From assembly GCA_902795975.1 (NCBI GenBank), contig CADBNE010000036.1, forward strand, positions 1 through 58,459: a stretch of 58,459 nucleotides of DNA. The letters run 5' to 3'. Below the pieces are notes generated by a model. It was not told the DNA's origin. It saw only the letters and a list, made by a program, of their open reading frames with translations, and did not search any database. The position numbers and the translations under genes were made by a program. Numbering within the stretch: position 1 is the first letter of the stretch; each line of letters opens with the position of its first letter. Origin of the DNA: an uncultured Erysipelotrichaceae bacterium. GTDB taxonomy: Bacteria; Bacillota_I; Bacilli_A; RF39; UBA660. Shown here one piece after another: positions 1 to 8,726 of this stretch.

Positions 1-356
1 AATTTACCAATAGATGTTGTTTTACCACTACCTTGTAAACCTACCATCATAAGTATAGATGGGTTACCACTAGTATAAAGTGGTGCTTGTTCTCCACCTA
101 ATAATTCTACTAATTCATCTTTAAGTATCTTTACAAACATTTCTCCTGGTTTTAATGACTTAGCAACTTCTTCCCCTAATGCTTTTTCTTTAACATTATT
201 TATAAATTCTTTTACTACTTTATAGTTTACGTCTGCTTCTAGTAATGCTAAGCGAATTTCTCTTGTTACATCACTGATATTATCTTCAGTAATTTTTCCA
301 TATCCTTTTATTTTACTAACAGCATTTTGTAATCTATCTCCTAAACTTTCAAACAT
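1..356 (-). CDS. ffh: Signal recognition particle GTPase Ffh, N-terminal part (partial)
   Basis: The first ~118 residues of the SRP54-type GTPase run off the left edge. Ffh binds the 4.5S RNA and signal peptides of nascent membrane proteins and docks with FtsY. The start (MFESLGDRLQ) leads into the helical N domain, and the G1 P-loop GLQGSGKTT lies near the window edge. The ATG at 354-356 follows an AGGTGAT site and a TGTTATAAT -10. ftsY and ylxM lie 3-4 kb away on the same strand, but a HerA-like gene and two plus-strand ORFs intervene, so ffh is transcribed separately here. Confidence 0.95.
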   Translation of the reverse strand, partial: MFESLGDRLQNAVSKIKGYGKITEDNISDVTREIRLALLEADVNYKVVKEFINNVKEKALGEEVAKSLKPGEMFVKILKDELVELLGGEQAPLYTSGNPSILMMVGLQGSGKTTSIGK

Positions 357-373
357 ATAATCACCTATTAACC

Positions 374-382
374 ATTATAACA
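374..382 (-). promoter_or_regulatory. Extended -10 promoter of ffh
   Basis: TGTTATAAT on the minus strand, 17 bases before the ffh start codon. It is the recurrent extended -10 form of this window; no clear -35. Confidence 0.6.
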
Positions 383-410
383 TTTTAAATATATAAAAAT
401 CTATAATTTT

Positions 411-433
411 GAATATTAAATGCTAAATATTCA
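411..433. repeat. Small inverted repeat in the ffh/DUF5698 intergenic region
   Basis: GAATATT and AATATTC flank an AAATGCTA centre between the two divergent genes. It could be an operator or simply AT-rich chance symmetry. Confidence 0.3.
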
Positions 434-454
434 AATAATATATATGGTGATTAC

Positions 455-931
455 ATGAAATTTATCATAATACTGATTGCTAAAACTATAGAAAATATAT
501 TAACTACATTAAGAATAATAGTTTTATCTAATCATAAAAAATTAATAGGTTCTTTATTAAATTTATTTATTTCTCTAATATGGATATTCTCTACTATATC
601 AGTATTTAAATGTTTTCCTAATCATCCAATATGTATATTGGTATATGCAAGTGGATGTTTTATTGGTTCATACTTAGGATGTATTATAGAAGAAAAACTT
701 AATTTAGGTGATAATATGTTAACTGTATTAACTAATAATCCTAATGTATATATTAAATTAAAAGAATTAGATTATTATGTTATAAAAGTAGATGGATATG
801 AGTATAACGATAATATACTTTTTATTAAAGTAAATAAAAGAAAAAAATATAAATTATATAGTATTATTAAACTTATTGATAAGAGTGCTACTATAGTATG
901 TGAAAGTATATTTAATAAATCAAATTTATAA
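455..931 (+). CDS. UPF0316/DUF5698-like membrane protein
   Basis: A 158-residue protein with hydrophobic N-terminal helices (about 1-15, 35-55, 60-80) and a soluble C-terminal half. The stretches TIENILTTLRII and SGCFIGSYLGCIIEEKL resemble the conserved core of the UPF0316 (DUF5698/DUF2179) family of small bacterial membrane proteins of unknown function. The ATG has a GGTGAT ribosome binding site seven bases upstream. It is divergent from ffh and overlaps the next plus-strand ORF by 32 bases. Function cannot be assigned from sequence. Confidence 0.7.
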   Translation: MKFIIILIAKTIENILTTLRIIVLSNHKKLIGSLLNLFISLIWIFSTISVFKCFPNHPICILVYASGCFIGSYLGCIIEEKLNLGDNMLTVLTNNPNVYIKLKELDYYVIKVDGYEYNDNILFIKVNKRKKYKLYSIIKLIDKSATIVCESIFNKSNL

Positions 932-1319
932 TTTTCTAGGTATAAAAAATTTTACTTGCAGATATTGCTATGCTAGAATAAAGATAAATAAAAAGAAGAA
1001 ATATTTATATGAAAAAAATAAAAAAGAAACTGAATTTGATATTGAAGTAGAAATTTCTAGAAGAGATAATACAACAAAAAAAGTATTACACTTTATACCA
1101 TATTATAATGATTTACTAGATAATACTTTAGCAAATATTGAAGAAATTAGAATAACTTCTCCTTTAGAACTAGACAACCCTGAACAAGCATTATATAATG
1201 TAATCAATCAAGCAGATTCCAATATACTGAAGAATATACTAAACAAAAAAGAAAGTAATCATATGATTACTTTTCTTTTTTTATGCAGTCCAACGTCCTA
1301 CTATATCAGCATTTGTTGA
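900..1319 (+). CDS. Unrecognised ORF, possibly a 5'-truncated or decayed gene
   Basis: The frame opens just before 900 and its only usable start is a GTG there with no convincing ribosome binding site; there is no ATG until near the end. The N-terminus holds a CxxC (CRYC), and the middle has a regular alternating pattern around IPYYNDLLDN. The last ~20 codons read through the bidirectional terminator at 1252-1275 and into the 3' end of the converging HerA-like gene, which is odd for an intact gene. It may be a remnant that lost its proper start and stop. No family recognised. Confidence 0.35.
   Translation: MKVYLINQIYNFLGIKNFTCRYCYARIKINKKKKYLYEKNKKETEFDIEVEISRRDNTTKKVLHFIPYYNDLLDNTLANIEEIRITSPLELDNPEQALYNVINQADSNILKNILNKKESNHMITFLFLCSPTSYYISIC
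1252..1280. terminator. Bidirectional intrinsic terminator
   Basis: An 11-bp perfect stem (AAAGTAATCAT and its complement) lies between an A-run and a T-run, between converging genes. Confidence 0.75.
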
Positions 1320-3041
1320 ATATGGTTCTGGATTTGGTAATGGCATTCTTACAATCATTGGTATACTAAATGCACGACCAAATGCTACACAAGTACCTGG
1401 TTGTAAGCTCTTTTGTTTTTCCATAATTTCAGCACTCATATTTGGTAACATCTTTTCCATATATTCAAGATCTCTTGGGTGAGTCATCTTAAATATTAAG
1501 AAGTTACTACATTGTGATATAACTGTTTCAGATAATTCTACTGGTCTTTGTGAAATTAAGAATAATAACATACCAAATTTACGTCCTTCTTTTGCGATAC
1601 GTTCAAATATGTTATATCCAAGTAAGAAGTTATCTATATCGTTTTGTACATATCTATGTGATTCTTCAAGTACTAAGTGGAAAGGTATACTAGCTCTTTC
1701 ATTTAATCTCTTAGTAAAATCAAAGAATAACTTAGAATAAATTTTAACTATTGTCTTAGATAATCTATCATCAGCATCCTCTAAGTTGAAGTTAACTATT
1801 TGAGCTTTAGTATTATTATATGTAACTAAGCTAGCAATATAGTTTTCCATAGTAATATATTGTGGATAGTTAAAGAATTCTTTAGCTTCACCTATTGCTA
1901 ATGCATGTAATCTAACTTTTAATGTAATTGCTTCATTATATAAATGTTCATTACGTAATAAACCTTCAGATATTAATGTAAATTGTAATGCTTTTTCAAC
2001 ATCATCAATTGTAAAGTAGTGATCTGGTGTTGGTTCATATCTTTCTAATTCTTCATCTATAAATGAAGTAATATATTGTGTAATTAATATACTTTCAGTA
2101 AATTGTCCAGATGTATCAATTAAGAAACATTCACGGAATTTACGTACATAACCTATTCCTTGTACTGGAGCTTCCAAGTTAAATTGTTTTGTTGAACAAC
2201 TAGCTAATATTGAGAAAATATCATTTCTCTTACTTGCAGCTGTTTGGTTTGTATACATAATATCCATAATTGCTTTTGCAATTAAATGGTTTTTGTATCT
2301 TGTACTAATATCACCATCTGTAGCAAATACTCTAACTAACTTAATCATTCTTTCAATAATAGTTAATTGAGAATGCTTCTCAGCTTGTAATAAAAGTGCA
2401 AAATCATCTACACCTAATAACCAAAGTGGAATACGTAATAATTCTCCACCTTCTCTAAGTTGTGCTTTATTTGTTGTATAAAATTTAAAATGGAAATTAG
2501 GGTTAATGTTATTTAATTCTCTAAATGCATTATGATATTCTCCATAAGCATCGAATATCATAAAGTTTGCTTTATATGGAACAAAGTTTGGATCATAGAA
2601 TAAACTTTGAACAAATCTTGCAACTCCATATGATTTACCACTACCTGTATTACCAAATATAGCCATATGGTTACTACATAACTCATTTATATCAACATTT
2701 ATTTCTCTATTATCATATAATGGAGAATGACCTAACATAAATGAGCCTTCTTTTTTATCAGTACCCATTATTATATCTAATTCTTCTGGATTAATTAATC
2801 TTGTTGTAGCTGTTAAATTAGGTTTTCTAAGTACACCACCAATAAACTTATTATCAGTTAATTCACCTAAAAATCTAATTTTCATTATTTCAGCAGATAC
2901 ATCTTCTACTTCACCTAAAATTCTTTTATCTTCATCTTCAAAAACAACATGACGATTCATTAAGTTTACAAATGTTTCTGTAGTTTTAGGTACTTCTACA
3001 TGAGCAACATTATCACTTATATAAACTATTCTTCCAAACAT
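1281..3041 (-). CDS. HerA-like (DUF87) ATPase
   Basis: A 586-residue ATPase of the HerA/FtsK-related hexameric translocase group. The N-terminal ~100 residues resemble a HerA-type barrel (HAS). Walker A GNTGSGKS is at 130-137 and the Walker B region VLEESHRY near residue 460, followed by a sensor-like ISQRP segment. In archaea and some bacteria such proteins pump DNA, often with NurA nucleases or as defence ATPases; no nuclease partner is visible here. The ATG follows GGGTGAGAAT. It sits 19 bases behind ylxM and is probably co-transcribed with ftsY-ylxM, an unusual neighbour for the SRP operon. Confidence 0.85.
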   Translation of the reverse strand: MFGRIVYISDNVAHVEVPKTTETFVNLMNRHVVFEDEDKRILGEVEDVSAEIMKIRFLGELTDNKFIGGVLRKPNLTATTRLINPEELDIIMGTDKKEGSFMLGHSPLYDNREINVDINELCSNHMAIFGNTGSGKSYGVARFVQSLFYDPNFVPYKANFMIFDAYGEYHNAFRELNNINPNFHFKFYTTNKAQLREGGELLRIPLWLLGVDDFALLLQAEKHSQLTIIERMIKLVRVFATDGDISTRYKNHLIAKAIMDIMYTNQTAASKRNDIFSILASCSTKQFNLEAPVQGIGYVRKFRECFLIDTSGQFTESILITQYITSFIDEELERYEPTPDHYFTIDDVEKALQFTLISEGLLRNEHLYNEAITLKVRLHALAIGEAKEFFNYPQYITMENYIASLVTYNNTKAQIVNFNLEDADDRLSKTIVKIYSKLFFDFTKRLNERASIPFHLVLEESHRYVQNDIDNFLLGYNIFERIAKEGRKFGMLLFLISQRPVELSETVISQCSNFLIFKMTHPRDLEYMEKMLPNMSAEIMEKQKSLQPGTCVAFGRAFSIPMIVRMPLPNPEPYSTNADIVGRWTA

Positions 3042-3060
3042 ATTCTCACCCTTCTACCCT

Positions 3061-3348
3061 TTAAATTAAATCATTTATTTTTTCTTTTGTTTCATCATCT
3101 ATATTTATTATTAACTCTTTTATTTTTAATGCTTTTTCATACAATTTTAATTTTTCTTCATAATACTCTAGCTTTTTTATAATTGAATTTAATGTTTTAT
3201 GTACAGCATTTCTACTTATTTCATAATTATCAGCTATCTCTTGTAATGTAAGATTATCAAAATAGTAATCTTCAAAAAATTCTCGTTGTTTATCAGTTAA
3301 TAATTCTCCATAGTAGTCAAATAATATTCCTAATCTTACATCGACCAT
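3061..3348 (-). CDS. ylxM: YlxM-family SRP-associated HTH protein (UPF0122)
   Basis: A 95-residue helix-turn-helix protein of the YlxM/UPF0122 family, usually encoded beside ffh and thought to bind SRP components. The fold resembles sigma region 4: LTDKQREFFEDYYFDNLTLQEIADNYEIS then RNAVHKTL as the recognition helix. The C-terminal third is a charged coiled-coil helix. The start overlaps the upstream small membrane protein gene by 13 bases, suggesting translational coupling. Confidence 0.9.
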   Translation of the reverse strand: MVDVRLGILFDYYGELLTDKQREFFEDYYFDNLTLQEIADNYEISRNAVHKTLNSIIKKLEYYEEKLKLYEKALKIKELIINIDDETKEKINDLI

Positions 3349-3626
3349 ACTAAATTCACTACTATACTCCCTATAAGTATAACACTAATTATCAAATAAA
3401 TATAGGTCATATACTTTCTTTTATAAAAATTTTTATTATTATATGCCATAATTAACATTAAAAGTGACAATACACCGTATAATACTAGAGTAATTATATC
3501 TTTATTTTTTAATAGAAAATATGCTACAAGAGTACCAATAAGACAAAATATTAAAAATAATTGTATGTATAAACTAATTTTCTTAAATGAAAAACTTTTT
3601 ATTTCATATACTTCTACATTATGCAT
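3336..3626 (-). CDS. Small membrane protein between ftsY and ylxM
   Basis: A 96-residue protein with about four hydrophobic segments (roughly 18-37, 44-60, 72-92) and a short polar N-terminus. I do not recognise a family. It has a good GAGGT site, lies nine bases behind ftsY and overlaps ylxM, so it is embedded in the SRP operon. A role in membrane targeting is only a guess from position. Confidence 0.7.
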   Translation of the reverse strand: MHNVEVYEIKSFSFKKISLYIQLFLIFCLIGTLVAYFLLKNKDIITLVLYGVLSLLMLIMAYNNKNFYKRKYMTYIYLIISVILIGSIVVNLVWSM

Positions 3627-3635
3627 ATATTAACC

Positions 3636-4628
3636 TCACATATCCTTAAATAATCCATATATATATTTTTCAATATCAAATACTTGTAAATCTTTTGCTG
3701 TTTCACCTAATCCTACATATTTAACTGGTATTCCTACATCTTCTTTAATAGCTAGAACTATTCCACCTTTTGCAGTACCATCTAATTTAGTTAATACTAT
3801 ACCTGTAATATTTGTAATTTTTTGAAATTCTTTAGCTTGACTAATACCATTTTGTCCAGTAGTTGCATCTATTACAAGCAATGTTTCATGTGGTGCTCCA
3901 GGAATAATTCTTCCTATTACTTTATTTATTTTTTCTAATTCATGCATTAAATTAGTTTTATTTTGTAATCTACCTGCAGTATCTACTAATACAACATCAT
4001 AATTTTCTTCTTTAGCTTTTGTAACACCATCAAATATAACACTTGCTGGATCTGCACCTTCTTTATATATTACGGGACAATTACTTCTTTCTCCCCACTC
4101 TACTATTTGTTCTACTGCTCCTGCTCTAAATGTATCACCTGCTATTAATAATACTTTTTTACCTTCACTAGTTAATTTACTAGCAAGTTTTCCAATTGTA
4201 GTAGTTTTTCCTACTCCATTTACTCCCACAAATAGTATTACTGTTGGTCCTTCAGAAGCATAGTTTATTTTATTAACCATTATAGAGTTATTAACATATA
4301 TAATAAACATTTCATCAACAATAATTTCTTTTAAATCTTCACTATCTTCTATATGTTCATGCTTAACACGTTTTTTTAATTTATCAACAAACTCCATAAC
4401 AGTGTTAACACCAATATCAGCCATTATAAGTATTTCTTCTAATTCTTCAAAGTATTCAGGACTTACTTTCTTATATTTTAAATTTAATAAAGATATCTTA
4501 GAAACAAATTCTTTTCTACTTTTTTCTAATCCTTTATCATATACTTCTACATTTTCTTTTTCTTCTTGTTTTATCTCTTCTGTTTTATTATTAGAAAATA
4601 AATTTTTAAATTTATTAAATAATCCCAT
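3636..4628 (-). CDS. ftsY: Signal recognition particle receptor FtsY
   Basis: A 330-residue SRP receptor GTPase that docks Ffh-ribosome complexes at the membrane. A short acidic/basic N-terminus (about 1-40) precedes the NG domain: G1 GVNGVGKTTT, the DTAGR G3 motif, and TKLDGTAKGG near the C-terminus. Its compact A domain is typical of Gram-positive FtsY. It starts with ATG behind GGGAGG and ends with TGA directly after Met, evidence that TGA is a stop in this organism. First gene of the ftsY-ORF-ylxM-(herA-like) unit. Confidence 0.96.
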   Translation of the reverse strand: MGLFNKFKNLFSNNKTEEIKQEEKENVEVYDKGLEKSRKEFVSKISLLNLKYKKVSPEYFEELEEILIMADIGVNTVMEFVDKLKKRVKHEHIEDSEDLKEIIVDEMFIIYVNNSIMVNKINYASEGPTVILFVGVNGVGKTTTIGKLASKLTSEGKKVLLIAGDTFRAGAVEQIVEWGERSNCPVIYKEGADPASVIFDGVTKAKEENYDVVLVDTAGRLQNKTNLMHELEKINKVIGRIIPGAPHETLLVIDATTGQNGISQAKEFQKITNITGIVLTKLDGTAKGGIVLAIKEDVGIPVKYVGLGETAKDLQVFDIEKYIYGLFKDM

Positions 4629-4658
4629 AAAAACCTCCCTTTATAATGTTACATAAAT

Positions 4659-4667
4659 ATTTTATCA
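4659..4667 (-). promoter_or_regulatory. Extended -10 promoter of ftsY operon
   Basis: TGATAAAAT on the minus strand about 30 bases before the ftsY start. Confidence 0.55.
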
Positions 4668-4758
4668 TATATTAACCTTTTTTTTAACATTATTTTTTCT
4701 TTCATTTTAATAAATTAGATTTTACACATCTAAATAATAAGTGTCAATAAATATAAAG

Positions 4759-4787
4759 TAGACAAAACAAGAAAAAAAAGGTATAAT
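4759..4787 (+). promoter_or_regulatory. Sigma-A promoter of rnjA
   Basis: TAGACA (4759-4764), a 17-base spacer and a perfect TATAAT (4782-4787), 41 bases before the TTG start of rnjA. Confidence 0.75.
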
Positions 4788-4828
4788 GTTATAGTTAAAT
4801 TCATTTAAGAAAGAAAGGAGAGAAAAAT

Positions 4829-6508
4829 TTGAAACTAACAAATAGCGGTGATACGAAAGTATTTGCCCTAGGTGGTTTAGGAGAAGTTGGGAAAAATATG
4901 TACTGCATCGAAACAGATAATGAAATAATAATTACTGATGTAGGTATAACTTTTCCATCTAATGAACTACCTGGAATTGATTATATAATTCCAGATTTTA
5001 CTTATTTAAAAAGAAATGAAAAGAAAATAAAAGCTTTATTAATTACACACGGGCATGAGGATCATATAGGAGGAATACCATATTTATTACAAACTTTAAA
5101 TATTCCTGCTATATATGCTCCAAATCAATCAATAGGATTGATTAGAAAAAAATTAGAAGATCGTGACTTAAAATATAATAATTTATATGTATATACAGAT
5201 AAGACTAAATTAAAATTTAAAACTATGAGTGTAGAATTTTTTAGAACTACTCACTCTATTCCAGATTCACATGGTATAGCAATAACTACACCAAATGGAA
5301 CAATTGTTACTACTGGAGATTTTAAATTTGATTTAACACCCATTGGTCCTATGGCTGATTTACAAAAAATGGCTGCTATCGGTTCACATGGTGTTACATT
5401 ATTACTTAGTGATAGTACTAATGCATTAAATCCAGGATTTAGTGTTAGTGAGTCTCAAGTAGATGAAACATTATCTGAAATATTTTTAGAGCATAAAGGT
5501 CGTATAATAATTGCGACATTTGCTTCAAACATTTATCGTTTAAAACACATAGTTGATACTTGTAAAAGAAATAATCGTAAAGTTGCGATTTTTGGTAGAA
5601 GTATGGAAAACAATATAGAAATATCTTTAAATGAAGGATATATTAAACATAAGGAAATATTTGTTACACCTGAGGAAGCTAATTCATTAGCACCTGATAA
5701 AGTATGTCTACTTTGTACGGGATCACAAGGTGAACCTTTAGCAGCACTATCTAGAATTGCTAATGGAAATCATAGACAAATAAAAATACAACCTGATGAT
5801 TTAGTTATATTTTCTTCATCTGCAATTCCTGGTAATGCATTAAGTATTTCTAAGGTAATTAATAAATTATACTTACAAGGTGTTAAAGTATGTACCAATA
5901 CATCACTTACAGATGTGCATACATCAGGACATGGTAATCAAGAAGAATTAAAATTAATGTTACGATTAATTAAGCCAAAATATTTTATGCCTTTCCATGG
6001 TGAATATAGAATGTTAAAACAACATGCAGATTTAGCTGTTGAATGTGGTATACCACGTGAAAATACATTCGTACTTAAAAATGGAGATGTTCTATCTTTA
6101 TATAAAGGTAATATTAAACAAGTTGATTCAGTAGTTGCTGGAGACGTATATATAGATGGTAGCAGAATTGGTGAAATTGGTTCTGCTGTTATGAAAGATA
6201 GAAAACTAATGTCTTCTGATGGTATAGTTGTTGTAATAGCAAATATTGATACAAAAAATAATAAGTTACTTGGAAGTTGTAATATAACATCTCGTGGATT
6301 TGTATTAATTCAAGAAAATATAGAATTCTTAAAAGATTTAGAAAATAAATGCAATGAAGCAATAAAAGGTAAAATTACAAAACATGTTAATTATAATGAA
6401 GTAAAAAGTGAAATTATTAATCAATTATCGGCATATATAATGGAAAAAACAGGTCGTAATCCAATTATATTACCTGTAATTATGGATATTAAAAGAGAAG
6501 CTAATTAA
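4829..6508 (+). CDS. rnjA: Ribonuclease J
   Basis: A 559-residue metallo-beta-lactamase/beta-CASP ribonuclease of the RNase J family, a central 5'-3' exonuclease and endonuclease in Bacillota mRNA decay and rRNA processing. The zinc-binding motif HGHEDH spans residues 74-79; the beta-CASP domain and a C-terminal domain follow at the usual length. The start is TTG, placed by an AGGAG site eight bases upstream and a strong promoter. The 3' end overlaps the converging membrane-protein gene by eight bases within a shared terminator hairpin. RnjA versus RnjB paralogue cannot be told from one copy. Confidence 0.93.
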   Translation: MKLTNSGDTKVFALGGLGEVGKNMYCIETDNEIIITDVGITFPSNELPGIDYIIPDFTYLKRNEKKIKALLITHGHEDHIGGIPYLLQTLNIPAIYAPNQSIGLIRKKLEDRDLKYNNLYVYTDKTKLKFKTMSVEFFRTTHSIPDSHGIAITTPNGTIVTTGDFKFDLTPIGPMADLQKMAAIGSHGVTLLLSDSTNALNPGFSVSESQVDETLSEIFLEHKGRIIIATFASNIYRLKHIVDTCKRNNRKVAIFGRSMENNIEISLNEGYIKHKEIFVTPEEANSLAPDKVCLLCTGSQGEPLAALSRIANGNHRQIKIQPDDLVIFSSSAIPGNALSISKVINKLYLQGVKVCTNTSLTDVHTSGHGNQEELKLMLRLIKPKYFMPFHGEYRMLKQHADLAVECGIPRENTFVLKNGDVLSLYKGNIKQVDSVVAGDVYIDGSRIGEIGSAVMKDRKLMSSDGIVVVIANIDTKNNKLLGSCNITSRGFVLIQENIEFLKDLENKCNEAIKGKITKHVNYNEVKSEIINQLSAYIMEKTGRNPIILPVIMDIKREAN

Positions 6509-6523
6509 GCTTCTCTTTTTTTG
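6491..6523. terminator. Bidirectional terminator between rnjA and the DUF6020-like gene
   Basis: A 12-bp stem (AAAAGAGAAGCT with its complement), five-base loop, then a T-run on the plus strand. Both stop codons lie in the hairpin. Confidence 0.85.
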
Positions 6524-8126
6524 TAGTAAATAATCTAACAAATATTATTGGTACACATACCATAAATGGATAGATATATCGAACTACAATTACAGGTGCA
6601 TTTAATATAGTAATACTTACACCTAGTAATATCATTAAAGGTATTAGTTCATTTCTTAGTTTTTTAGATAAAACATATACTAATAATAAAAGATATGATA
6701 GCACATATGTAGCTGGAGCAAATATAAATCTCCATATACCTATATTTTTATATTGAACATTAATAGTTGCTACTCTTTCTAATTTATCAAATAGCCAAGG
6801 AAATTTACTATCTGGAACTTCTTCTGATATTCCTTCTATATATTTATAATCTGTTAATAAATATCCTTGATTATCTCCTGGGTATGTATTAGCATGAGTT
6901 TCATCTAATAAATACCAAGAACCAATAGTAACATTACTCCATGAATCAATATAATCTATCGGATATTTTAAACCATACTTAATCCAAGTATTATTAAATT
7001 TATTATAATTAAAATTATTTAAATCACAATTAACTAATTTATCTTTAGCATAATCTACCCTATTTATATCAAAATCATTAGATAAATTTTTATCAAAACA
7101 TTTTCTAGGAATTATATCAAATAATTCTTCTTTATTCTCATTTATACTTGGGTGTTTTATAGCAACATAAATTAAATTTTGAATTTGAATATTATATGTT
7201 TCAAATTTACTATATTTTTTTGAATTAGTACTTGCTACTAATATAGAATTTAATATTATTGAAATAATTATTGAAGAAAAACTAACTATAATTATTTTCT
7301 TTTTCTTATTTCCATTATATAAAATAATAAACATTAATGTTAAAAATATAAATATAAATAATGAATTACTTTTTATTAAAATAAATAATACTGCTATCAT
7401 CATAAACATAATATATTTTAGTTTTGATATTTTTTCTTCATCTATAAAATCATATATAAATATCAATAATAGTAATGTTAATCCTGAAAATAATACATCT
7501 TTAGTTATACTTATAGACATTATAGAATTAAATGGTATTATACCAAAATATATAATTAATAAACTAGTAATTAAAAATCTTATTTTTTTATTATTAATCT
7601 TACAATTTATTTTTTCTATAGAATAAGAAAAAATAAAAGACATTATAATCATTTGTACTATAGTTAATAATAATATTCCAAAAGTATATTCATTAATCTT
7701 TTTACCTATAATTAGAAATAGCTCTATAAATAGTGTATGAATTATTGGATGTTTATTAGTTACATTTTGACCAATTAAATGTGGTACTTGATCATATACA
7801 TCATATGCCCATATAGAAGGATAATATGCAAGTAATACAGGAATCCATAATATTAATATTATTAGCCATAATATTAATAGTTTTCTTTTAGAAAATTTAT
7901 GTTTTTCTTCCCGTTTATAAGTAAAAGATAATATTTTAAAATATATATTATTTAATATATAAAATATTGATGTAAATGCTAAAACAATAAGAAACATGTA
8001 TAATTTAAAGTTTGATAAACTTTTATCCATGTTTAATAATGAACCATACATCAATAAAAATCCTTCAAAAAAGGAATAACATAATAATAATTTATTTTTT
8101 TTTAAATTAGTTATAATTTTATTCAT
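6501..8126 (-). CDS. Polytopic membrane protein, DUF6020-like (glycosyltransferase-C-like layout)
   Basis: A 541-residue protein with roughly ten to twelve hydrophobic segments. The first periplasmic-side loop carries YYPSIWAYDVYDQVPH, followed by KHPIIHTLF, which recalls the DUF6020 family and the acidic loop of membrane GT-C glycosyltransferases. A hydrophilic region lies near residues 300-420. If the resemblance holds it would transfer a sugar from a lipid carrier outside the membrane; that is inference. It has its own extended -10 promoter and an AGTGAT site, and converges on rnjA. Confidence 0.65.
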   Translation of the reverse strand: MNKIITNLKKNKLLLCYSFFEGFLLMYGSLLNMDKSLSNFKLYMFLIVLAFTSIFYILNNIYFKILSFTYKREEKHKFSKRKLLILWLIILILWIPVLLAYYPSIWAYDVYDQVPHLIGQNVTNKHPIIHTLFIELFLIIGKKINEYTFGILLLTIVQMIIMSFIFSYSIEKINCKINNKKIRFLITSLLIIYFGIIPFNSIMSISITKDVLFSGLTLLLLIFIYDFIDEEKISKLKYIMFMMIAVLFILIKSNSLFIFIFLTLMFIILYNGNKKKKIIIVSFSSIIISIILNSILVASTNSKKYSKFETYNIQIQNLIYVAIKHPSINENKEELFDIIPRKCFDKNLSNDFDINRVDYAKDKLVNCDLNNFNYNKFNNTWIKYGLKYPIDYIDSWSNVTIGSWYLLDETHANTYPGDNQGYLLTDYKYIEGISEEVPDSKFPWLFDKLERVATINVQYKNIGIWRFIFAPATYVLSYLLLLVYVLSKKLRNELIPLMILLGVSITILNAPVIVVRYIYPFMVCVPIIFVRLFTTKKEKLN

Positions 8127-8140
8127 AATATCACTCTTTA

Positions 8141-8149
8141 ATTATAACA
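8141..8149 (-). promoter_or_regulatory. Extended -10 promoter of the DUF6020-like gene
   Basis: TGTTATAAT, minus strand, 14 bases before the start codon. Confidence 0.6.
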
Positions 8150-8154
8150 TAATA

Positions 8155-8179
8155 AAGAGAAGTTAACTATACTTCTCTT
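8155..8179 (-). terminator. Terminator of the surface protein/sortase operon
   Basis: A 9-bp stem AAGAGAAGT/ACTTCTCTT overlaps the sortase stop codon, followed on the minus strand by a short T-rich stretch. Confidence 0.65.
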
Positions 8180-8726
8180 CTTTTGTTAATGTTGATATTA
8201 TAACTAGCTGCTTACTTGAACCTCTACATGTTACAAGAGTTAATGTTTTATTTACTTTGTTAGGTTCTAAAGCTAATGTACCATTTTTTATTATTTCATA
8301 TATATCCTTTATTTCATATATATATTTAGTATTATTATAATACAAATTAATTTTATCATTTTTCTTAAGTTTATATAAATTTTTAAAATATGAATTATAA
8401 GCATCACCACTATGACCAACTATAATTACTCTACTATTATTTTTATCAGGCATATCAGATACATCTAAAAAAATAATATTTTTATCTAATACACTTTCTG
8501 GACTATTTTGTTCAAATAAACCTCTTTTAAATCTTATTTTTGGTATTTCTAAAATGGCTATATAATCATTTGTTTCTTTTATTTGATGATTCTTTTCAAA
8601 ATATTTTCCCACCAACAATTCATTACGTGTCAATTCTTTATAAGAATTATTATCTTTTATACAAAAATAACTAATTCCATATCCTACAAATAATAAACTA
8701 ATACAAGTTATACTTTTTCTTACCAT
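8163..8726 (-). CDS. Sortase (class B/D-like transpeptidase)
   Basis: A 187-residue sortase with an N-terminal membrane anchor (about 4-22). It carries the catalytic His in IIVGHSGDAYNSYF and the catalytic Cys in LTLVTC. Sortases cut an LPxTG-like signal and join the protein to the cell wall or a pilin lysine. The usual Arg before the last strand is replaced by a Lys-Gln pair in SSKQLVI, as I believe occurs in some clostridial sortases. Its start overlaps the 3' end of the VPNTG surface protein by 29 bases, so that protein is the likely dedicated substrate. Confidence 0.9.
   Translation of the reverse strand: MVRKSITCISLLFVGYGISYFCIKDNNSYKELTRNELLVGKYFEKNHQIKETNDYIAILEIPKIRFKRGLFEQNSPESVLDKNIIFLDVSDMPDKNNSRVIIVGHSGDAYNSYFKNLYKLKKNDKINLYYNNTKYIYEIKDIYEIIKNGTLALEPNKVNKTLTLVTCRGSSKQLVIISTLTKEEKYS

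Noticed and set aside
3000..3182. Short leucine-rich plus-strand ORF, and similar antisense ORFs such as 18082-18402, 39365-39667 and 47719-48162
   Set aside because: They are shadows opposite well-supported genes, without ribosome binding sites.
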